A DNA stretch of 35,046 bases from Actinomycetota bacterium (GTDB taxonomy: Bacteria > Actinomycetota > Thermoleophilia > Gaiellales > Gaiellaceae): the NCBI GenBank assembly GCA_005883355.1, contig VAXG01000006.1:1-35046 (forward strand), read 5' to 3'. A model generated the notes under the pieces. The model was not told the origin of the DNA. It ran no database searches and saw only the letters and a program-made list of their open reading frames with translations. Positions 8,870 through 16,072 of this stretch are shown in pieces. A program made the position numbers and the translations under genes. Every line of letters starts with the position of its first letter. Position 1 is the stretch's first letter.

Positions 8870-9774
8870 TCGAGGACTTCGACCGTGTCACCGTCCTGCA
8901 GGACGTGCCCGCGGCCTACCTGCTGACCGTCGAACCGCGCCGAAGCGCCCCAGACTCGCGCGCCCGCGCAACGGGCGCCGAGGTCGTGGTGGATGGCGTC
9001 CGCGACGTCGAGCACCGTTGCGGGTGGATGCAGGGCGATCGGATGTTCGCCGTCCCTCAGATAGACGCGCATCAGTCCCGTCAGCTGCCAGATCCTCCCG
9101 CGCAAGCGCTCGATGCTCGCGTCGTCGAGCACGCTGACCTCGACGACCTGAAGCTCCGGGAGGGCAGCTCTCAGCGCGGTCCCATCCGCCTCGTCGCTCT
9201 TCGTCGCAGCGATGATGGCGGGCCGTTCGATCTCGGCCGCGGTCACCTCGGCCATGGCCGCCCGCAGCTCGTCGACCGGGGCGCCGGCGTCGTGGCAAAA
9301 GAGGATTGCATCAGCGCCACGGAGCACGCCGAGGAGCGGCCGTGCGCCGCCGCCACCCGCGGACGCGCCCTCGATCAGGCCTGGGATCTCGACCAGCTGC
9401 ACGAGCACGCCGCCAACCCGAGTCAGCGCCGGCACCGGCCGCGTCGTCGTGAACGGGTAGGCGCCGGTCTTGATCTGGATGTTGGACAGCGCCTGGAGCA
9501 GCGACGACTTGCCGGCGTTCGGTGGCCCGACGAGCGCGATCTGCGCGGCACCCTCCCGCCGGACGGCGATCGAGTCGCGGTGGGTTACGCGTTTCTGCAC
9601 CCGCGTGTGCTCGAGCTGCGCCTCGACCCACTTGCGGATGTCGGCGTACGGGCCGTTCTTGTACCCCGGCAGCTCGGCGAGGATCGCGCGTAGCTCGCGG
9701 GCTCTCTCCGAGCCGTCCTTGCCGACGAGCCGGCGCTTGATCAGTTGCATCTGCGTGCGATGCGGCATGGGCAT
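8866..9774 (-). CDS. DRG-like GTPase with C-terminal TGS domain
   Basis: 302 residues; ATG 9774 is preceded by AGGAAGGT at 9781-9788, six bases away. A helical N-terminus is followed by an Obg/DRG-type G domain: G1 GPPNAGKS (83-90), switch I YPFTTTRPVPA, G3 EIPGLIEGA (129-136) and G4 TKSD (191-194). The final ~70 residues are a TGS domain (VYLRDGEHPIALHPPATVLDVADAI... to DGDTVEVL). This order, with no Obg glycine-rich fold, matches the DRG family, best known from archaea and eukaryotes, where it acts with ribosomes. G3 has Glu in place of the usual Asp. A role in translation or ribosome function is inferred from the family. Transfer from archaea is possible but untested. Confidence 0.85.
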   Translation of the reverse strand: MPMPHRTQMQLIKRRLVGKDGSERARELRAILAELPGYKNGPYADIRKWVEAQLEHTRVQKRVTHRDSIAVRREGAAQIALVGPPNAGKSSLLQALSNIQIKTGAYPFTTTRPVPALTRVGGVLVQLVEIPGLIEGASAGGGGARPLLGVLRGADAILFCHDAGAPVDELRAAMAEVTAAEIERPAIIAATKSDEADGTALRAALPELQVVEVSVLDDASIERLRGRIWQLTGLMRVYLRDGEHPIALHPPATVLDVADAIHHDLGARCAGARVWGASARFDGQQVGRGHVLQDGDTVEVLD

Positions 9775-10108
9775 CGCGTCACCTTCCTCTCAGACTTGCG
9801 GGAAGGCGCGCGCAACCTCGACCCGGGTCAGGTGCGCGTCCTGTCCCGCCGCTTCCACGGATGCTGTAAGCCGGAAGCGGCGGGCTGGAATGGAGGCCTG
9901 CTATGAAATTCCGCCGGCGCCGGATGACGCTCCAGCCACGGCGCCGGATCAGCACGTTCGCCCGCGGCACATAGCGCCGCTATGCACCGCGAACGACCGC
10001 ACCGCCCGGCTTGGTCTGGAGCGCCCCCGACGGCGGCCGAATTTCACACCAGACCTCTTAGCCGTGCTGCGTGCAGCAGATGGCTCGCCAGCGATGAATG
10101 AGCCGAGC
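9775..10108. other. Gene-free interval dense in inverted repeats (possible structured RNA)
   Basis: I find no credible gene in these 334 bases between the GTPase start and the ogt stop. They contain a run of inverted repeats: 9809-9838 (9 bp stem, one bulge), 9845-9884 (12-bp perfect stem, 16-nt loop), two copies of CGGCGCCGGAT (9915-9925, 9939-9949), 9963-9991 (5 + 7 bp stem with a 2x2 internal mismatch), 10013-10019 with 10049-10055 (7 bp), 10065-10078 (6 bp) and 10082-10087 with 10104-10109 (6 bp). TGAAATTC at 9904-9911 also pairs with GAATTTCA at 10039-10046. It does not show the conserved cores of RNase P RNA, tmRNA or SRP RNA that I know. Confidence 0.5.
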
Positions 10109-10672
10109 CTACAGGATGGCGCCTTCGAGCCTGAGCAACGTCTCCTTACGCTCGAGGCCGCCGGCGTAGCCCGTGAGCTTCCCGTTCGCACCGATCACGC
10201 GATGGCACGGCAGGACGATCGGCAGCGGGTTGCGGTTCATGACCATTCCGACGGCGCGAGCGGCACGTGGCCGCGCGGCGCGCGTTGCGAGCTCACCGTA
10301 CGTAACGACCTCGCCGTAAGGCACCCGGGCGAGCTCGCGCAGGACGCGACGGTTGAAATCGGCGAGCAGCGCGACGTCGACCGCGAGGTCGAAGCTGTGT
10401 CGCTTGCCCTCGAAGTACTCGTCGAGCTCGCGGCGTGCCGCATCGATCGGCTTCGGCGAGCGCAGCACCCGAAGGCCGAAAGCCCGGGCGAGCTGCTCGA
10501 CTTCCCGCTCGGAGTCGGCGTCGTAGGAGATCCGGCAGAGCCCGCGCGGGCTCGTCGCGACCAGCAGGGATCCGATCGGCGAGTCGACCAGGTCGTACGC
10601 GACGTCGAGCAGACCCTCCCGGGCTGCGGCATCGCGGAAACGGCGATCGAGGTCGGGGGAAACAGCGTTCAT
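10109..10672 (-). CDS. ogt: Methylated-DNA--protein-cysteine S-methyltransferase (O6-alkylguanine DNA alkyltransferase)
   Basis: 187 residues from ATG 10672. The C-terminal domain has the alkyl-acceptor motif PCHRVI (C156), the helix-turn-helix region VPYGEVVTYGELA with an Arg-rich recognition helix, and the asparagine hinge region NRNPLPIVLPCHR. The enzyme moves a methyl group from O6-methylguanine in DNA onto its own Cys, irreversibly. Its start codon overlaps the stop of the sigma factor gene (ATGA, 10672-10669), implying coupled translation. There is no Ada-type DNA-binding domain, so induction would have to come from elsewhere, perhaps the sigma factor. Confidence 0.93.
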   Translation of the reverse strand: MNAVSPDLDRRFRDAAAREGLLDVAYDLVDSPIGSLLVATSPRGLCRISYDADSEREVEQLARAFGLRVLRSPKPIDAARRELDEYFEGKRHSFDLAVDVALLADFNRRVLRELARVPYGEVVTYGELATRAARPRAARAVGMVMNRNPLPIVLPCHRVIGANGKLTGYAGGLERKETLLRLEGAIL

Positions 10673-11130
10673 CGAAGCTCCTTCTGTCGTAGCCGGCGAA
10701 TGCCGGCCGAGGCCGCCTGGCGGGCGGCGGTCGCGTTCGATCCGAGTGCGGCTCCGATGTCGGAGTAGTCGAGGTCGTAGCCGTACCGAAGGACGACCGC
10801 GGCACGCTCCGTCGGAGGCAGCTGGTCGGCGAGGTGCTCGAGCTGTGCAAACGCGGGTCGACCATCGAGGGACTCGAGCTCCGGCAGGTCGGCGTCGGCG
10901 CGCGGGCGGCGATGCTCGTCGATTGCTATCCGGCTCGCGATCGTGTACGCCCAGGCGCGGAGATGTTCCCCATGGCGCAGCGTCGGATACGCACGGAGCG
11001 CGCGGAGGAACGTCTCCTGGAACGCGTCCTCCGCGCGATCGCGTCCGAGCCGGCGGGCGAGGAACGCGAAGATCTCCTCGCGGTGCTGCTCGTAGAAGCG
11101 CTCGAAGGGCGGCAAGGTCATCCTCGACAT
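10669..11130 (-). CDS. ECF-type RNA polymerase sigma factor
   Basis: About 153 residues. Region 2 is FERFYEQHREEIFAFLARRLG with DAFQETFLRALRAYPTL and AWAYTIASRIAIDEHRR; region 4 is QLPPTERAAVVLRYGYDLDYSDIGAALG with a helix-turn-helix and a final SAGIRRLR. Regions 1 and 3 are missing, as in ECF factors. The start is uncertain: ATG 11130 or 11121 fits the family, while ATG 11172 would run into the divergent kinase gene. No anti-sigma factor is adjacent. The gene overlaps ogt by 4 bp, suggesting that it helps control DNA alkylation repair or is simply co-expressed. Confidence 0.88.
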   Translation of the reverse strand: MSRMTLPPFERFYEQHREEIFAFLARRLGRDRAEDAFQETFLRALRAYPTLRHGEHLRAWAYTIASRIAIDEHRRPRADADLPELESLDGRPAFAQLEHLADQLPPTERAAVVLRYGYDLDYSDIGAALGSNATAARQAASAGIRRLRQKELR

Positions 11131-11170
11131 CTTGAAACGCAGAAGGGGTCCCAGGTGTGAGGATCCCACC

Positions 11171-11998
11171 ATGCGGGTCGCCGTAGTGGGCCATGTCGAG
11201 TGGGTCGAATTCGTCCGGGTCGCGGCGGTGCCGCTTCCTGGCCAGATCGCCCACGCCCTGGAGACCTGGGAAGAGCCCGGAGGAGGCGGAGCCGTCGCGG
11301 CAGCTCAACTGGCGCGACTCTCCGGCGCTTGCTCTCTCTTCACCGCACTCGGCTCCGACGAGCTCGGCCGCCGCACCCGCGCCGAGCTGAGCCGGCTGGC
11401 GGTCGAGATCCGGGCGATCCCGGAGACCGAGCCCACCCGCCGCGCCTTCACGTACGTCGACGACACGGGCGAGAGGACGATCACCGTCCTGAACGAGAAG
11501 CTACGGCCCCGTGGCGGGGACAGCAGGCTCCCCTGGCGCGAGCTCGCCGGAATGGATGGCGTCTTCTTCGTCAGCGGGGATGCCGAGGCACTGCACCATT
11601 GCCGCACGGCCAGGGTGTTGGTGGCGACTGCAAGAGAGCTGCCGACGATTCAGGAGGCCGGGGTCGAGCTGGACGCCTTGGTCGGGAGCGGGGAGGACGA
11701 GGGCGAGCTCTATCACCCCGGCGATCTCGTGCCACCGCCGAAGGTCGCGGTGACGACGGCCGGAGGGCTCGGCGGCTGGTTGCAGCCCGGCGGCCCGTTC
11801 CGGCCGGCTCCGCTTCCGGGCCAGGTCGTCGACACCTATGGGGCGGGTGATTCTTTTGCCGCGGGCTTGACCTTCGCGCTCGCTCGGGGGGACGGGGTCG
11901 AAGACGCGGTCGCGCTGGCGGCGCGCTGCGGAGCGGCCGTGATGACCGGCCGCGGGCCCTACGCCGGGCAACTCGGCGCCGAGGCCCTAGCGCCGTAG
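11171..11998 (+). CDS. PfkB-family carbohydrate kinase
   Basis: 275 residues from ATG 11171, with GAGGA at 11159-11163 seven bases upstream. The N-terminus RVAVVGHVEWVEFV and the GGGGAVAA motif (37-44) form the sugar-binding half. The C-terminal signature DTYGAGDSFAAG (221-232) carries the catalytic base D227 and the anion hole. The family phosphorylates ribose, fructose or nucleosides; the substrate cannot be read here. At 275 residues it is shorter than ribokinase (~310). It is divergent from the sigma factor gene, with only about 40 bp between, so their promoters must overlap. Confidence 0.88.
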   Translation: MRVAVVGHVEWVEFVRVAAVPLPGQIAHALETWEEPGGGGAVAAAQLARLSGACSLFTALGSDELGRRTRAELSRLAVEIRAIPETEPTRRAFTYVDDTGERTITVLNEKLRPRGGDSRLPWRELAGMDGVFFVSGDAEALHHCRTARVLVATARELPTIQEAGVELDALVGSGEDEGELYHPGDLVPPPKVAVTTAGGLGGWLQPGGPFRPAPLPGQVVDTYGAGDSFAAGLTFALARGDGVEDAVALAARCGAAVMTGRGPYAGQLGAEALAP

Positions 11999-12038
11999 GT
12001 CGGGGCCCACCAAAAATCCCCCTTCAGGGGTGGACAGG

Positions 12039-12075
12039 TGGGGGATGGTGGTTTAAAGTGGGGCGAAGTGGTAAT
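12039..12075 (+). promoter_or_regulatory. MraZ operator: four phased TGG repeats upstream of mraZ
   Basis: TGG starts at 12039, 12049, 12059 and 12069, exactly 10 bp apart; units read TGGGG, TGGTT, TGGGG, TGGTA. MraZ is known to bind direct TGGGN repeats spaced one helical turn apart upstream of its own gene. This supports autoregulation of the whole dcw cluster from here. The last unit ends about 20 bases before the mraZ ATG. Confidence 0.8.
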
Positions 12076-12092
12076 TCCACCCGGCCTCCAGG

Positions 12093-12527
12093 ATGCTCCT
12101 AGGCGCATACGACCACACACTCGATGACAAAAACCGTCTCACTCTTCCGGCCCGGTTCCGTGAAGCCTTCCTTGACGGTGTTGTCGTCACCCGCGGCCTC
12201 GACGGCTGCCTGTACGCCTTCCGTCGTGCGGATTGGGATCGACTCGTCGACTCGCGACTGTCCACGCTGGATCCGCTCAGCCCGGGGGGCCGCCGCCTCC
12301 AGAGGCACTTCTTCTCCGGAGCGTCCGAAGCCGAGCTCGACAAACAAGGCCGCGTGATGATTCCCGCCCAGCTGATCGACCACGCGAAGCTGGGCAAGGA
12401 AGTCGTCGTCGCAGGTGTCAACGACCGGCTCGAGATCTGGGACCGCGCCGCCTGGCGCAAAGAGCTGGCAGAAGTCGAAGGGAGTGCGGAGGATGTTGCC
12501 GAACGTCTTGCAGAACAGCGCGACTGA
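12093..12527 (+). CDS. mraZ: MraZ, transcriptional regulator of the dcw cluster
   Basis: 144 residues from ATG 12093. Two AbrB-like swapped-hairpin repeats are visible, the first with the motif DDKNRLTLPARFRE and the second with LDKQGRVMIPAQLIDHAKLGKEVVVAGV. The ring-shaped oligomer binds phased TGGGN repeats; four such repeats lie directly upstream. It represses or tunes the cell-wall and division genes that follow. The 3' end overlaps rsmH by 35 bp. Length and order (first gene of the dcw cluster) are standard. Confidence 0.96.
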   Translation: MLLGAYDHTLDDKNRLTLPARFREAFLDGVVVTRGLDGCLYAFRRADWDRLVDSRLSTLDPLSPGGRRLQRHFFSGASEAELDKQGRVMIPAQLIDHAKLGKEVVVAGVNDRLEIWDRAAWRKELAEVEGSAEDVAERLAEQRD

Positions 12528-13449
12528 TCACGTCCCCGTTCTCGCCGACGAGGTGCGTGAGCTCCTCGCGGTCCGGCCAGGGGAGACGGTCGTGGATGCC
12601 ACCTTCGGAGCCGGCGGACACGCGTCGCTGTTGGCCGCCGATCTCCGGGGACGTGGAAAGCTGATCGCGATCGATCGCGATCCGGGCGCTCGTGTGTACT
12701 TCGACCGGCTGGCGAAGCGAGCGGGAGTCCAGACGCGGTTCCTCCGCGGCGACTTCTCGGTCGTCCTGGAGCAACTCGCCGGCAACGACGTCCAGGCCGA
12801 TGCGATCCTGCTCGACCTCGGCGTCTCGTCGATGCAGATCGATCGCCCCGAACGCGGCTTCTCGTACACGGCTGACGCGCCGCTCGACATGCGCATGGAT
12901 CCCTCCGCCGAGGTGAGTGCGGCGGGAATCGTCAACGAGGCCGCAGAACGGGACCTCGCAACGATTTTCAAGCGTTACGGCGAGGAGCGGTACGCGCGGC
13001 AGATCGCGAAGGCGATCGTCCGGCGCAGGAAGGAGGATCCGTTCCAGAGGACGGGCGACCTCGTCGAGACGATCAAGGCGGCGATTCCGGCTCCTGCCCG
13101 CTTTGGAGACGGTCATCCCGCCAAGCGCGTGTTCCAGGCGCTCCGGATTGCCGTCAACGACGAGCTCGGCTCCCTCGAGGCCGCGCTGCCGTCCGCGTTC
13201 TCGATGCTGCGGCCCGGTGGCCGGCTCGCGGTGATCAGCTTCCATTCGCTCGAGGATCGGATCGTCAAGCGCTTCATGCGCGATCGCGAACGCGGCTGCG
13301 AGTGTCCGCCCGACTTCCCGGTCTGCGTGTGCGGCAAGACTCCGGAGCTCCGCTCGACCTCGCGGAAGGCGATCCGCCCGAACGCCGCTGAGACGGCGGC
13401 TAACCCTAGATCGTCGTCCGCGCGACTCCGCGTGGGAGTAAAGACCTAG
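12493..13449 (+). CDS. rsmH: 16S rRNA (cytosine(1402)-N(4))-methyltransferase RsmH (MraW)
   Basis: 318 residues from ATG 12493, preceded by GGAG at 12481-12484; GTG 12484 is an alternative. It shows HVPVLADEVRELL, the S-adenosylmethionine site VVDATFGAGGHAS, AILLDLGVSSMQID, RGFSYTADAPLDMRMD and the closing FHSLEDRIVKRF, all RsmH hallmarks. It methylates C1402 of 16S rRNA in the ribosomal P site. The TAG stop (13447-13449) is also the first three bases of the inverted-repeat element that fills the gap to ftsL. Confidence 0.96.
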   Translation: MLPNVLQNSATDHVPVLADEVRELLAVRPGETVVDATFGAGGHASLLAADLRGRGKLIAIDRDPGARVYFDRLAKRAGVQTRFLRGDFSVVLEQLAGNDVQADAILLDLGVSSMQIDRPERGFSYTADAPLDMRMDPSAEVSAAGIVNEAAERDLATIFKRYGEERYARQIAKAIVRRRKEDPFQRTGDLVETIKAAIPAPARFGDGHPAKRVFQALRIAVNDELGSLEAALPSAFSMLRPGGRLAVISFHSLEDRIVKRFMRDRERGCECPPDFPVCVCGKTPELRSTSRKAIRPNAAETAANPRSSSARLRVGVKT

Positions 13450-13612
13450 TGGCCCTCCCGGCCACATTCGGCGGCGCCTGGCCCGCGATCACGCGGCGCC
13501 ACCGCCCACCCTCGTCCTTACCAAGGCTGTCAGCCTTGGCTGCGAACGAGTGCGGCCGCTGGCTTGGCGCTCACGACCCAGGCATCCACCAATGTGACCG
13601 GAAGGGCCACTA
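13447..13612 (+). repeat. 166-bp inverted-repeat element / structured spacer between rsmH and ftsL
   Basis: Bases 13447-13468 and 13591-13612 are inverted copies, with 20 of 22 positions pairing and both exceptions C opposite A. They enclose three further hairpins: A, 13470-13507 (GGCGC/GCGCC plus CGCG/CGCG around ATCA); B, 13511-13550, with the perfect 9+1+9 palindrome at 13521-13539 and an outer CTCGT/ACGAG; and C, 13562-13567 with 13578-13583 (one G-U pair). The ftsL ribosome site GGAAGGG (13600-13606) lies in the 3' arm and the rsmH stop in the 5' arm. The outer ends read TA...TA, as for some miniature transposable elements. It may be a structured mRNA spacer, a MITE-like insertion, or both. 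Confidence 0.7.
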
Positions 13613-13615
13613 ACC

Positions 13616-13966
13616 ATGGCTGCCTGGGCCGCCGTCGCCAGGGCCGAGGAGACAGCCGCTCCACTGCGCACGCGACCTCGCGTCGCGAAGCGCGAGCGCC
13701 GTGTCACGGGCGGCGTGTTCTGGATCGGGATCGTCGCGACGCTCCTTGCGGGTGTGGTCGCGACCAATGTCGCCGTGCTGCGCCTCAACATGAAGCTCGA
13801 CGGTCTGGGCCGCGAGCGAGCAGACCTGCGCGCACAGAACGCGCAGCTCTCGTCTCAGCTGTCGAGCGCCGCCTCCGCGCCGCGGATACAGAGGCTCGCG
13901 GCGAAGCAACTCGGCTGGGTCCAGGCGACCTCCGACCAGACCACCTACTTCAATCTCCCCCGCTAA
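13616..13966 (+). CDS. ftsL: FtsL/DivIC-like septum protein
   Basis: 116 residues from ATG 13616, with GGAAGGG nine bases upstream. A basic cytoplasmic N-terminus (to about 30) is followed by one membrane helix (VFWIGIVATLLAGVVATNVAVL) and a coiled coil (KLDGLGRERADLRAQNAQL), then a C-terminal segment IQRLAAKQLGWVQA, the usual FtsL architecture. FtsL bridges FtsQ and FtsB/DivIC and activates FtsW-FtsI at the septum. Sequence conservation is low in this family, so the name rests on topology and position between rsmH and ftsI. Confidence 0.85.
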   Translation: MAAWAAVARAEETAAPLRTRPRVAKRERRVTGGVFWIGIVATLLAGVVATNVAVLRLNMKLDGLGRERADLRAQNAQLSSQLSSAASAPRIQRLAAKQLGWVQATSDQTTYFNLPR

Positions 13967-13970
13967 GCCC

Positions 13971-15644
13971 TTGAACCGCCTTGTCAACCGGCGGATCAGG
14001 CTCTTTCTCGCAGCACTCGGGCTTGCGTTCGTAGGTCTTCTCCTGCGCGCCACCTGGTTGCAGGCGGTGCGTGCAGAGTCGCTGTCGAGCCTCGGCCAGA
14101 CCCAGCAGCGACAATCCGTCACGATTCCTGCCGGGCGCGGGACGCTCTTCGACCGCAGCGGCCTCGAGCTCGCCCTCGGCGAGCAGGCGACCACCGTCTA
14201 CGCGAACCCGATGCAGATCACGAATCCGCGCCGTGCCGCGCTCGCGGTCGAACGGACGCTGGGACTCAACGCCGACCGGATCTTCCCGACCCTCGTAGAC
14301 CGGACGCACGGGTTCGTCTACGTCGCCCGCCAGGCCGACCCGGCCCAGGCCGCCGCTTTGCAGCGCCTCAAGCTTCCCGGCTTCGGCTTTTATCCCGAGG
14401 AGCGCCGCAACTATCCGCAGCGTTCCGTGGCGTCGCAGGTGCTCGGCTTCGTCGGCACCGACGGCAACGGCCTATCGGGCCTGGAGCTCCAGTTCGACCA
14501 CTCGCTCGCGGGCCGCGCCGGCAAGGAGACGATCGTCAAGGATCCAAGCGGACGTGTGATCGACGTCCAGGGCGAGCGTCCGGAGGTCCCCGGGCGCGAC
14601 GTCTATCTCACTCTGGACCACAGCATCCAGGCGAACGCCGAGCAAGTGCTCCGCGAAACCGTCCACAAGTGGGCGGCCAAGAGCGCCAGCGCCATCGTCC
14701 TCGACCCACGCACCGGCGCCATCCTCGCGATGGCCGTGCAGCCCGGCTTCGACGCGAACCGCTTCCCGTCGGCGCCGAGCGACCTGCAGCGGAACCGAAC
14801 GGTCACCGACACGTACGAGCCCGGGTCGACGTTCAAGCTCATCACTGTCGCCGGCGCGCTCTCCGAGCGAATCGTCACCCCGACGACACGCTTCACGCTG
14901 CCGTACTCGCTACAGGTCGCCGACCGGGTCATTCACGATGCGGAGAAGCGGGGCATCGTTCACTACTCGGTTGCCCAGATCCTCGCGCACTCGTCGAACA
15001 TCGGCGCGATCACGCTGGCACAGATGCTCGGCCGTACTCGTCTCTCCGCCTGGATCACGAAGTTCGGATTCGGACGCACGACGGGCGTCGACTTCCCCGG
15101 CGAGAGCCCGGGCATCGTCTTGCCGCCGGACAAATGGTCCGGCTCGACGATCGGGAACGTGCCGATCGGCCAGGGGATCGCGGTCACTCCCGTCCAGATG
15201 GCAGCTGCCTACGCAGCGATCGCGAACCGCGGCGTCTGGTCACGCCCGCACCTCGTCGACCACGTCGCCGGTGGAGCACGTCCTTCGTTGAACCGGCGAC
15301 GGCTCGTCTCTCCAAAAATCGCCAAGCAGCTGATGAGCATGCTGAAGGATGTCGTCGCCGAGGGCACCGGGCAGTACGCTGCGATGCCCGGCTACCAGGT
15401 GGCCGGAAAGACCGGCACCGCGCAGAAGCCCGATTCCCGCGGCGGCTACGCAACCGGGCGCTACGTCGCTTCGTTCGTCGGGATCGTGCCCGCCTCCCGG
15501 CCGCGGTTCGTCATCCTCGTTGCAGTCGACGAGCCCCGCGGCGCGATCTGGGGCGGAACGGTCGCAGCGCCCGCGTTCCAGCAGATCGCGAGGTTCGACC
15601 TGCAGTACCTCGAGGTCCCGCCCGACGCGGCCTCCGGTCACTAG
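13971..15644 (+). CDS. ftsI: FtsI/PBP2-type septal peptidoglycan transpeptidase
   Basis: 557 residues from TTG 13971, four bases after ftsL. One N-terminal membrane helix (LFLAALGLAFVGLLLRATWLQ) leads to the pedestal domain with AGRGTLFDRSG. The transpeptidase domain carries all three active-site motifs: STFK with nucleophile S286, SSN (341-343) and KTG (480-482). No PASTA domains follow. It cross-links septal peptidoglycan with FtsW and is the target of beta-lactams. The next gene (DUF4260) converges on it 18 bases downstream. Confidence 0.95.
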   Translation: MNRLVNRRIRLFLAALGLAFVGLLLRATWLQAVRAESLSSLGQTQQRQSVTIPAGRGTLFDRSGLELALGEQATTVYANPMQITNPRRAALAVERTLGLNADRIFPTLVDRTHGFVYVARQADPAQAAALQRLKLPGFGFYPEERRNYPQRSVASQVLGFVGTDGNGLSGLELQFDHSLAGRAGKETIVKDPSGRVIDVQGERPEVPGRDVYLTLDHSIQANAEQVLRETVHKWAAKSASAIVLDPRTGAILAMAVQPGFDANRFPSAPSDLQRNRTVTDTYEPGSTFKLITVAGALSERIVTPTTRFTLPYSLQVADRVIHDAEKRGIVHYSVAQILAHSSNIGAITLAQMLGRTRLSAWITKFGFGRTTGVDFPGESPGIVLPPDKWSGSTIGNVPIGQGIAVTPVQMAAAYAAIANRGVWSRPHLVDHVAGGARPSLNRRRLVSPKIAKQLMSMLKDVVAEGTGQYAAMPGYQVAGKTGTAQKPDSRGGYATGRYVASFVGIVPASRPRFVILVAVDEPRGAIWGGTVAAPAFQQIARFDLQYLEVPPDAASGH

Positions 15645-15662
15645 TGCTCGCGCGTCTACCTA

Positions 15663-16055
15663 TTAGACGCGGCCGAGGTGGGTGTCCTTGAACGCCGTCG
15701 GGTATTTGAGGCCGTAGCCGAGCAGCCGGTCGACGCCGATGTGCGCGAGCCAGATCAACGCCACCTTCGTCGCGACGCCAGAATCGCCCACGACGCCCGC
15801 CGTGCCGAGCGCGATCGGGAAGATCTCGGTATGGACCGCGTCATAGGCGACCGCCCCGACCTTCGGCCCGAAGACGTAAGCGGCGAAAGAAAGATCCGGG
15901 GCGAGGATCAGGGCGACGAACAGGATCCACCCGAAGTCCTCGTGGAAGTAGAGCGCGACCGCGGCGGCCCCGACCGCAAGCCCTTCCAGCTGGAGCAGCA
16001 GGTGTGGCAGGCGGGCCAGCACGGGTGCAACCGTAACGCCGTAGGGCGCCCACAC
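15663..16055 (-). CDS. DUF4260 family membrane protein, antisense to the dcw cluster
   Basis: 130 residues from GTG 16055. The sequence matches the DUF4260 pattern: LLLQLEGLAVGAAAVALY, then FVALILAPDLSFAAYVFGP, AYDAVHTEIFP and the closing LIWLAHIGVDRLLGYGLKYP. Four hydrophobic segments are visible. The function of the family is unknown. It sits on the opposite strand between ftsI and murE, so murE must have its own promoter or transcription must read through this gene. The short gap to murE would then hold two divergent promoters. Confidence 0.85.
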   Translation of the reverse strand: MWAPYGVTVAPVLARLPHLLLQLEGLAVGAAAVALYFHEDFGWILFVALILAPDLSFAAYVFGPKVGAVAYDAVHTEIFPIALGTAGVVGDSGVATKVALIWLAHIGVDRLLGYGLKYPTAFKDTHLGRV

Positions 16056-16072
16056 TAGACTTGGGCGGCGAA

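Noticed and set aside
12018-12031. Small CCCC-TTCA-GGGG hairpin followed on the minus strand by a T run, resembling a minus-strand terminator
   Set aside because: The stem is only four base pairs and no minus-strand gene ends there; likely coincidence next to the MraZ operator.
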